Below, piece after piece: positions 1 to 9,100 of a stretch of 64,000 bases of DNA. The position numbers were made by a program, and so were the translations under genes. The notes beneath the pieces were generated by a model. The model had not been told where the DNA came from. It did no database searches and saw only the letters and a list, made by a program, of their open reading frames with translations. This DNA is from Prorocentrum cordatum (lineage: Eukaryota; Sar; Dinophyceae; Prorocentrales; Prorocentraceae). Numbering within the stretch: the first letter of the stretch is position 1; the number at the start of each line of letters is the position of its first letter. Where the stretch lies: positions 126,001 through 190,000 of the forward strand of contig CAUYUJ010002747.1 in the NCBI GenBank assembly GCA_963575745.1, given 5' to 3'.

Positions 1-180
1 ACATACGACGTCTTGTTTTTTTCAGGACGGCGTCCGTGGAAATCCCGACCTTTTCCCCAGAACCGATTTTTCGTCCTGAGTCGTTTTTGACGGTCCCGAG
101 GCTCGGCGATGGCCCCCTGAGGCCGAACATTGGCATAAACCTTTCGTCCTGATTGTTTTACGACGCGATCATGTCTGGGG
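1..180 (+). repeat. Dispersed repeat, copy 1
   Basis: This segment aligns along its whole length, with scattered mismatches and small indels, to 53825-54000. Shared blocks include TTTTTTCAGGACGGCGTC, TCGTCCTGAGTCGTTTT and GACGGTCCCGAGG. A weaker reverse-complement copy lies near 38290-38440. It sits just outside the left end of the YR retroelement and so is part of the DNA that element landed in. The family identity is unknown. Confidence 0.75.
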
Positions 181-536
181 AGAAGTCCTGCCGCCTTCTG
201 AGAAGGCCTTCTCCTTCTCGTTCCCCCCCCCCCCGCGCTCGCCGCCCCAAGGAGGGCCGCGCCTGGTTGTGGCCTGCGGCGCCCTCCTTGCCCTCGCCCG
301 CCAGGCCGCGCTTCGTCCGCCGGCAGGCCGCCAACGCCGCCCCGGGGGGCCACGATGGGGGGGGGATGGGCATAGGGCGGTTCAACCGTTGCCCCTCACG
401 CCCCCGCCCCCCACGTCGGAGGCGCCGCTCGGCCGATGGCGTCCTGCGCGGCGCGCGCGCAGATGGCCGCTCGCCTGGGCCGCCGGCCAGGAGGACGTCG
501 ATTCGAAGCACAAAAGTCGAAGACAAGTAGTAACAA
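181..536. other. Gene-less GC-rich flank
   Basis: There are open frames on both strands, but they are Arg/Pro/Gly-rich products of high GC with no recognisable domain. The CTTCTGAGAAGG motif near 195 recurs around 54380-54425, suggesting that the dispersed-repeat homology continues patchily. I see no promoter or RNA gene. Confidence 0.5.
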
Positions 537-645
537 TGGTTTCGTTTGGCATGCGCCTAAACGGTCTTATTCCCCCCTGGCCGTAGTGCTCTGTCGCCCC
601 TCCTCCTCCCTGCTCCCGCAGCTGTTTAGGTTAAGCAGCGTTTTT
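537..645 (+). repeat. Split direct repeat A1 (5' end)
   Basis: It starts at TGGTTTCGTTTGGCATGCGC and runs to TTAAGCAGCGTTTT. It is nearly identical to 30936-31044, with about four substitutions by eye. It defines the left end of the YR element. Confidence 0.85.
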
Positions 646-672
646 TGCGGAGGGGGTGCACCCCCTAAACTC

Positions 673-1713
673 ATGTTTGGCCTCGCTTGCTTGGCGGTCC
701 CGCTCATCTCGGCCGCCGCGGTCCTCTGTGGAGTGGGCCGTCTCGCCGCAGGGACCCACCCGCCCCACGGGGCGCGGAGGGGATACGGGCACCCCGTTTG
801 GCTACCACGGGACCCTATCACCTGCGGGCTGGATGACGCCCCACCTGATCCACTAGAGCATTATCCGGGTGGCGACCCCAAGGAGCAGTCTCCCCCTCGA
901 CAGGGAGCCCTTGGGCCGGACGCCCCCACAGCCCCAGACCCGGCCGCCGCTCAGGCCGGGAACCACCCCGAGCTATCTCTCGGGGAGGGAAGGGACTTCC
1001 CCACCTCATCCAACCTCGCAGCCCCTACTTTGGCCCCCATCCTCTCCCCCATCCCGGGGAGATCCGCCAGGGCGGGAGGCTCGGCCCAAGGCAGCACCCC
1101 GGGTGGCACGCCTACCCCCCTCTGGTGGGGGGAACTCGCGTCGTTCGCGTTCGCCCCGGCATCACCGCGGGCCAGCCCCGCAAGCGTGGACGCGCCGCCC
1201 GGACGCTGGGCCCGCGCGCCAGCCCCCCCGTCTGCCACGCCGGCGGTGAGTCTCGCCGAAATGAGGACGCCTTCGCCGACCCCGCCGGAGGACACCCCAG
1301 GTGGGACGCCGACCCCGTTCTGGTGGAGCTTCTCCGCCCCCGCCGAACCCCCCGCGCCTGCGGGGCCAGGCTCGGGAACCGTCCCCCCGCCGCGTTCGGC
1401 CCTCCGCGGGGGGCACACCTCCCCCGCTCCGCAGCCGGGGGACGGGCTACCCTGGCCCAAGCAAATCCCCGCGGAGGAGTTCGTGGAATGGCTGAAGTGG
1501 GCCTCTCCCACCCCCACGGAGGAGGAGCAGGAGGAGGCGGGCGAGACCCCCTGGTGGGAGAACCACTGGTTTGCCGGCCGCCGCCGGGAAGTGGTGCTGG
1601 AGGTCCGGAGCGCCCCTAGCCCCAACTTCTTCTTCCGCCTCATCGTGTGGTCCCACGGATGGCTGGATGCCGGCCTGACCGTCTTCGTGGGGGAAAGCGT
1701 GGGTGAGCTTTAA
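673..1713 (+). CDS. YR-element first ORF, gag-like, unknown function
   Basis: The first ATG after repeat A1 opens a frame of about 346 codons. It begins with a hydrophobic, signal- or membrane-like stretch (MFGLACLAVPLISAAAVLCG) and continues as a Pro/Gly/Ala-rich, low-complexity chain. Two near-copies of the motif GGTPTPLWWG / GGTPTPFWWS occur around 1100 and 1310, and a third WW-rich block (ETPWWENHW) near 1545. It overlaps the next frame by 11 bases in a different phase, so the two may be one protein joined by frameshifting, or one may have decayed. The position fits gag, but I see no capsid motif. A membrane-type N-terminus would be odd for gag. Confidence 0.45.
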   Translation: MFGLACLAVPLISAAAVLCGVGRLAAGTHPPHGARRGYGHPVWLPRDPITCGLDDAPPDPLEHYPGGDPKEQSPPRQGALGPDAPTAPDPAAAQAGNHPELSLGEGRDFPTSSNLAAPTLAPILSPIPGRSARAGGSAQGSTPGGTPTPLWWGELASFAFAPASPRASPASVDAPPGRWARAPAPPSATPAVSLAEMRTPSPTPPEDTPGGTPTPFWWSFSAPAEPPAPAGPGSGTVPPPRSALRGGHTSPAPQPGDGLPWPKQIPAEEFVEWLKWASPTPTEEEQEEAGETPWWENHWFAGRRREVVLEVRSAPSPNFFFRLIVWSHGWLDAGLTVFVGESVGEL

Positions 1714-3790
1714 GGTAGGCGTGTACGTGCTGGGCTCCTTCTACCTGGGCGCCATGGGGATCTGCTTTCTGGTCCTCCTCCTCGACCACCTGGCCCGCCC
1801 CTTTTTCTGGTTCTACCGCCGTCTGAGGCGCCCCCCCACCTTCCGCGATTTCTGCGCCCGGGTGGAGGACAACCGCCGGTTCCTCCTCGATCTCGACTGG
1901 AGGGGGCCTGATGCCCAACCCGTGGACGACGTCTTCTTCAAGGACATCATCCGAGGGAGGAGCGACCAGCCCCCGAGGCTGCCCAACCACCTCGTGGCCG
2001 AAGTCGGGGGCCAGCGGGTACGCCTGGATCGAGGGCAGTACGGTGACCCCATCCGGAAGGAGAAGCGGGCGGGCCAGGGCTTCCCGTACGCCCGGGTGCA
2101 TGACTGCACGGACCCTGACCTCCGACGCCGCCTGGAGGGTGCGGACACCAAGGTGGTCCACCTCTGCAGGGCGGGACCCGTGGGCGGCTGTCCCAGCGTG
2201 GACGCCTTCGCCATGCACTTCCGGAAGTATACCGCGGTCGACGCCAAGGCCATCCTCGACCTCACCGAGGACAGGGACCTGGGAAGCCCCTTCCTGGCCG
2301 GCTTCCGCACCCTCTGGAGGGCATTCTGGGGTGGGGTCCAGCGCATCGCCCATTCCTTCTTGGCCCGGGGTTGTTGCTGCTGCCGGAGGGGGGCCCGCCT
2401 GCGCCGGCCGGGGCCACGCCAGGTCACTGCGAACCCCCGGGGACCTCAGCAGGAGGAAGACGATTGGGAACCCTGCATGGCCGAAGCAGTGGGCTGGATG
2501 GACGCGAAGGGAGGGTACTGTTGCCTCCAGAAGCATGGCACTTGCGAGGATCGGAGGGGGCCCAAGCCCACCCCTTTGCTCATCGAGGACGGGCCCACGT
2601 CTGACACCCGGGGGTGGCCGCGCAACGGGGGAGGGGCACCGATGGCCTGCCTGTGCCGCTACCACGGCCTGGAGTACCACAACCTCCGCCTGAGCCTCCA
2701 GTGCTCGGAGCCAGGCTGCTGGCACATTGGGGAACCCGGGTTCGGTGGGAAGCGCCTCTGCCTCAGGCGCGCGAACCCCTCTCCGCAGCCTGCTCGAGAG
2801 GGGGAGGGAAGGGCGGACACTAGCAAGTCCCCCCCTGACCCAGCACGCCTAAGCGATGCCGGGCCAGCCGCCGAACCCTCCGCGGTCCCCACTGCGGGCC
2901 CTGCGGAGGGGAAGCCCGCACTGGGGGCAACCGGGGAGCCTCCCTCCCCCCCGCCCGCGGAGCCGGCCGCCTCCGAGGAGGTGCCCCCTAACCCCGCGGC
3001 CGCCCCTGGCGTGCCGGTGGGACCTGACTGCCACCAGCTGACGCACGGCGTCCCGGGCGCACTCGTGTCTAAAGGCACCCCCGAAGGGGATGGGGGGGCC
3101 CCCGCGACTGTGAATGGGGGGAAGGCTACGCCACCCCTGACCATCCCCACCCAGGCGGAGGACACGGTCGGACGGAAGTACTTGATCCGCCTCTACGAGC
3201 CCGCCGACACCGGGGAAGGCGCCCGCCCTTACACTACTGCCCGAGGGATAGGGCGGGGAGAGGCGCGGGGGAGAGGAGGGAAGAAGGACTGGGCGGGGAT
3301 TTGGATGCCAGGAGTGGAGGTTGAGCTGACGTTCCCGCTGTGGGCGGTGGGACCCTGGAGCCTCTCTTCCGAGGCGCGCCTCAACGCCTCCCGCCCCCCA
3401 TTTGACGCACAGGAAATCACGGAGGCCACCTATGCCCAGCTGGGGGAAGCAAGTGAGGGCGGGGGGGAGCCCTGTACGCTGGCCGACCTGCTGCAGTGGG
3501 CGAAGTTCCTGACCTGCAAGCGCCTTCCCCACCCCTACGCGCGGGTCACCCCTCCCGGGCAGCAAGCTCGGGGAGGGGGAGCGCTGTTCAACGCCCTTGG
3601 GGAGCCGCGCCCCATCCTGCGCGCGGAGGGAAGATCTGCCTCCCCACCCCCTCGAGGCGGTCGCACCGCCCGCCTGCTCCACACGCCCTCAAGCAAGGAG
3701 GAGCTGCTGAGGTTGGGGAGGGGCCACGCCCCGGGGCTCCGGGCGGGGGGAACGCCGGTGATGGAGCCGAACAGCACGGCTCGAGCTGGG
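1703..3790 (+). CDS. YR-element gag-like ORF with membrane segment and Cys/His cluster
   Basis: This frame stays open to 4477, but protein-like sequence ends near 3790, where the next phase takes over. It starts with a strongly hydrophobic segment (residues ~8-28, GSFYLGAMGICFLVLLL) followed by basic aromatic residues (FFWFYRRLRR). A middle part is rich in Cys and His (residues ~300-355: CLCRYHG ... CSEPGCWHIG), which could bind zinc. The Pro/Ala-rich linker after it is low complexity. Its place between the 5' repeat and pol makes gag the best guess. No nuclease or protease motif is visible. The downstream continuation is in the third phase (3771-5900), so this copy has a frameshift near 3780. 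Confidence 0.5.
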
Positions 3791-6064
3791 GCTGCACCTC
3801 CAGGCGGGTGCCACGGGCAAGCCGACGGGGGCGAAGATGCTGGAGGTGGCGGCGGCCGTGGGCCGGAAGCCACACCGAGTGCGGACCGCGATTCTGGAGC
3901 CGGCCCGGGGGCACTTGGAAAATCCGCTCCCCCTCCCCTCGGTGCGTCCTCGGCTGGAGGAGGTCACTGCCCAACTTGCCCAATGGGGAAGGGCAGGGGG
4001 CGCGGCGCGGGCCCTCGCCCTCCGACCGCGGGGGGCCTCCCCCAAGCTGCCGCTGAAGCCCCAGGACCCCCGCCCCACGCCCCCGTGGAGGCGGGGGGAG
4101 AGCCCCCGCGCCCTCCAGCCGGTGGAGGGAACCCCCGCCGAATCGGCTCAAACCGTCGTCCCCGGAGAAAGGAAGCGGAAGGGTTCCTCCGTTCCCGCGC
4201 TCCTGCGGGCGCACCGCCCCCCCGCGAGGGAAGAGGACGGGGGGGGGAACCTCATATACCTCCAAGGGGCCGCGCGGAGGGTATGCCACCTCGCGCGGGG
4301 ATGCGGCACCTTCCTGGTGGCCGTGGGACCTGCCCATCTTGGGCGGGAGCTCTACTTGACCCTGCGCGGACATGGCCGGGGGGCCCTCGCCCTGCTGGAG
4401 GAGGTCGGCTGGCCCTTCCCGCTCAGCAACCGGATTGCGTATGGCTTGGCGGCCTGCCTGATGGGTGCCCCTTATAAGGCGGGACCCGCCGACCCGAACG
4501 CCCTCACGGTGGCCGACTTCGCGGTCGCAAGAGGCGCGGGCGCCGGGCCCCTCGTCGCCGCGGAGGGGCGCAGGAGGGAGCCCCCCTCGCCGGCCCCCGC
4601 AGACCTTGGCACGTGGGCGGAGGCCGCCCAGACGCAGATCCGGGTGTTCGCCCTGACTTATGGGCAGGAGCACTCACTACCCAGGACCACCGCCCTGCGG
4701 TTCTTGCTGCGCGAACATCAGGACCGGCCGGAGTACCTATCCCTCGCCGACTTGATGGAGGTCTGGGAGGAGCTCACGTGGCACTGGTGGGCGAAGATGC
4801 GGGACGAGCTCCGGTCCGAGGCCGAGCTGGGCTCCCACCCGACCGCGCTGCCGGAGCTGACGGCCTATGCCACAGCCCCGGACGTGCGCGGGAGAGCCCG
4901 CGTGAAGATCCCCCGCACGTTCGTCGTCGAGGACCCCACGGAGTACTACCACCGGATCGTTGCCCCGCGCCTTCGTCGGGGGAGGATCGGACCCTGCCAG
5001 TCTCGGGGCGGGGGGGCCCTCCCCGGGCCCGGGCCCGTGTGTCCGAGGGGCGGTCGTGGGTGGGAAGAACCCCCCCTCGGACCTGGCGCGTTCCCGCGCC
5101 CCCCTCCGAACGCCAATCGGGGGCCACCCACCGAGGGCCCCTCCCCCCTCCTCGGCCCCGCTCTTCTTTGCGCCTACCCGCGCACGAGCGGAGGGGCGCA
5201 GGAGGTGGACGAGGAGGAGGCCCTCCCTTTGGGGGAGGAGGCGGCAGCATCAAGCCCGCCTGTGGACCCCCTGGAGTGGGGCGCCGCCATGAGCCCCCAC
5301 CCGGAAGAAGACGAAGTGGGGCCGGCCGCGAGGCAGGCGTCGCCGGAGCCCCCCCCTTCGCGTGGGAGGGAAGGGGCCACCGGAGGCCGAGCCCTGCAGC
5401 CCCGCTCGGCGAGTGCGCCGCCGGGAGGCTTCGTGCTGAACGAGAGCCACACCTGCCTGGCCGACGAAGAGGGCGAGATCCGCTACCTGATTCCCCCTAT
5501 CCAGGAGGCCTTGGATGCGCTGAACGAGGCGGCCGCCCGGGCTGGCGGGGACAACCCGGTCCTCGACGCGCCGCTCGAGGCGGGAAGGGGCGGAGCGGGA
5601 AGCCAGAGCACCACTTCGGAGGAGGGGGAGATGCTGGGTGGCTACCTCCACGCCGCCCAAACCACCGCCGGCACGCCGCGGCGGGATGAGCCGGGGGAAG
5701 GTCAGACAGGAGGTCCCTCACCGGGGATCGAGGGGGAAGGGGAGGGGACAGCCCCCGTGGCGGGAGCCCCCCCCCCCCTCCACAGCCCCGGATTACGCCC
5801 GAGCGGTGCGGAAGGCATTGGCGCGGGGGGGGCTACTCCCAGGGACCAGGGGGGCCTCCTGCTTTGCTGGGACTACGTCAGCCACCGGGGGTGTGAGGGA
5901 GGGGGGGCGTCTGCCCCCACGCCCACTGCGACTTGGGACCCGCTCGGGGACTGCCGGCCCCACTCATGGGGGAGCTGGTGCGCCGAGGGGGCTGGAAGGA
6001 CCAGCCCGTGGTGGCGGAACAGGATCAACCGGCGCGGCTGGCCGCCCTCCAGGGGGGGCCCTGA
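3771..6064 (+). pseudogene. YR-element gag C-terminal part with CCCH zinc finger
   Basis: From about 3780 the plausible coding phase contains helical, protein-like stretches (MLEVAAAVGRKPHR near 3837; TALRFLLREHQDRPEYLSLA near 4695; DLMEVWEELTWHWWAKMRDE near 4750). Near 5867 comes CWDYVSHRGC. After the G7 run at 5901-5907 the next phase reads CPHAHCDLG and continues to a TGA at 6062. Together these give the spacing C-x8-C-x5-C-x3-H of a CCCH zinc finger if one base is gained or lost in the G run. That fits a nucleocapsid-type RNA-binding end of gag just before pol. The break may be a consensus error at the homopolymer or real decay. Confidence 0.55.
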
Positions 6065-6160
6065 ACTGGGCGGGGGGGCGAGCCACCCACGCACGTCCGG
6101 GCCTGGGACCCGACCAGGGGGGAATATGACTGGTTCACCCCCCTCCCCGGGCGGGAAGAC

Positions 6161-9100
6161 GTGTTGGATCAGTACCGCAACGGTCCGAACTTCGGCTTCA
6201 CCGAGAACCACCATAAGGCGCATCGCCTCAACCCAGTTGGAGACCCGGACGACCCCGAGGATGAGGCGCGGGAGGCCGGAATGCAGGCCATTAACGCGCG
6301 CCCCGATGTGCGGGAGTTCCTCAAGGGGGGGCCCTCCCGGCACCTGGAGACCGCGGTCAAGAACCACTTCCTGGAGGAGCACCTGGCCTCGACGGCGACA
6401 GGAGGGGTGCTCGCCGTACTCCGGAGGATCGTGGACGGACCCAACTGGAAGCTGGTCCGGGAGGCCGCCGACTGCCTCGATCGGCTCGCGCCCGAGCCCG
6501 GCGGCACCCGGGGGGGGGACGTCCGCCCCCCCGACCGCAGAGGTTACGCCCGGCTCCTCCAAGCCCCGGACGCGGGGGACGGGGTAGGGCGGGGGGCCCT
6601 CCAAATGGATGGAGGGGAGTGGGACATGCTCGACTTCCACGACCGCCCCCCCCTCAGAGAGGACCCTCTCCTCGCGGAGCGCTTGGGCATCCAGGAGGAC
6701 TGCGAGAGAAAACAGTGTATCCTCCTGAGCGCGGCGGGCGCCGCCCTCTGGGCCCGTGAGGGAAGGGGGCCGCCCAGCCTCACGGAGGTCTGGGCGCACA
6801 CGCTCACGGCCAGAGCGGAGCAGCTGGACCAGGCAGTTCGGGCGGGAGAATCACCGGGGCCTCCGGAGGCCAAGCTGGCGGTCGGGGAGGCGGACCTTCG
6901 GATCTTCATCCACGACGCGGTTGCCCCACACCACGACAAGGACTACCGCGCCCTGGTCGTGTTCCCCCTCCGCCTCCTGGAGGATGTCGTCCTAAACGTC
7001 GCGATGATGGACTACGGTGGGAAGGTGACCACACACCTTCTGGAAGGAGCCCGCTCCGGGGAGGGCTCACCTCAGGCCTGGACGTTGATCCACCGGGGGC
7101 ACGCCCGCGCCCTCCGCCCCCGAACACCGACCTCGGGAGAAGCGGGAGGGGATGCGTGCCTGGGAGCCCTCCATCATCAGACTCTTCGGAGGGGGGCCAC
7201 GGTCATGAATGGCTGGGAGGAGTTCCTCAACCGCGACGCCCGAGGCACGGAGGTCTCCTGGAGCACCTACGTCAAGTGCCAGGCATGCGAGGAGCGCCCC
7301 GCGGCGAGGGAGGCGGCCCTCAGGGCTGGCTGGAGGGCTGCAGCGGCAGAGCCTGCCCGGGCACCCGCAATCAGGGCCGCCCTCCAGCTGTGGGGGGAGC
7401 TCGTCTCGGAGCACCCCGGAGCTTTGGGGGACACGCCCGCTTTCCGCTGGGGACCCCGCTTCAAGGAGGTGTTCGCGGGAACCGCGGAGGTGACCCGCGC
7501 GGTGGAGCGGCTGGGCATCCAGGCGGATGAGCCCGTGGAGCTGTACCGGAACCCCCTGCACCCCAAGGAGTCGGAGAGGGGGGAGGGCCACGACCTCTCG
7601 AACCCCGACGTCGCCGAGGCCCTGGTCAAAGAGGCAGATGCTCCCCCGGGCCCGGGAGTGGCCAACGCGTGGATGTTCGAAAACCCGTGTACCTCCTTCT
7701 GCGACCACAACACCAAAGGGGGCACCCGCACCTGGGAGAAGCCGGAGGGGACCGGTGTAAACGGCAAGGAGGTCTTGGGAAACGCCCTCTCCCAGACCAC
7801 GGTGAGGTGCATGCGGAACCTTCATAAATGGAGGAAGGGATGGATCTTCGAGAACCAGGAGCATAGAGGGATATATCCCAAGGTCTACGACCTCCCAGAG
7901 TGGTTGGAAATCCTGGAGGAGACCGGTGCCGTGATCATCCCGGGAACGATGTGCGCCTGGGGCCTCCATCCCTCAGACGCTTCGTCCCCCCACCAGTTCT
8001 ATCGCAAGGGGTGCTGGCTGGTCGTCTCCGCGAACCTGGCCCCCTTCTTCACGAAGATCCGGAGACCCTGCCCCGGTCTCTCTCCGGTGCACCAGCACGT
8101 GGAACTCAGGGATAACGTCCCAGGGACGGGCATCAAACGGACAAGGGAAGCCGCCCAATACCCCCCGCGCTTCGCCCTCGCCGTGGCGCTGGCCATTTGG
8201 ACGGCCACGAAACACCCACCCACCACGCCCTCGAGGGGGGGGGGGGCCACGGGAGATGGTAAACTCAGGCCCTCAGGAGAAGGGGGGGGCGATGGGGGAG
8301 GGAGCCAACCCTGGATGCCCCCCCAACGGCCGGCTGGCAGCCTGGGAAGCGGGACGGAATCGGGGAACCAGGCGCCGGGGAGAGCGGGCCGAACCGCTCA
8401 GGACTGGGCGCAGGAGCTGTGCACCCATTGTGCGGACAACCCCGAGTACTCCCCCGAAGTTGTGAAGGAGGGGGCCCGACTCGGTGATGGCCTAGTCCAG
8501 GCGGCGGGAGGCTGGAATGAAGCAGTCGACTGCTACCGAGAGGCCTGGACGAGCCGGTGGGGGAACAACCTGGACGGGGTCTTCAAGGAGGAGCTATGCG
8601 AGCTGCTCGACCCCGACCTCAGGAATTACCTCCACCAGATGGTGAAGGGCGGGGTTCCCGCCCGCCAACCGCTGGCCCAGGTTCGGGCCCCCTCCAAACC
8701 GCACATGAGCGTGCAGGGGCACATGGAGGAGGCGATGGAGAAGTTGTGGAAGGACGCCAAGAGGGGGAGGGTCCTCCTCTGCGGAAAGGACTCGGAACCT
8801 TACCTAAGCGGGGCCCTCTCCCCCCCCTGGGGAAGGGTGCCGAAGATGAACCCCGACCGCGCGATCTCGGAGGAAGGAAGGTTCATCCACGACCAGAGGG
8901 CGATGAACGAGACGGGGCACAGGCACCTCCACCCCCCAGCCTTGCAGCCCCGCCATCGGGGACTGGCGAGGGAGATCACCTGGTGGAAGGAGCGGCACCC
9001 GGGGGTAAAAATCCTGATCGCCAAGCGGGACATAGCGGAGGCCTTCCGCTGGATTTGGTTACGGGCGGAGGATGCCGGCATGTTCGCCACGGAGCTCCCT

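Noticed and set aside
158-586. Overlapping open frames on both strands at the left edge
   Set aside because: Arg/Pro/Gly-rich translations of GC-rich DNA with no motif, and part of the region is a dispersed repeat.
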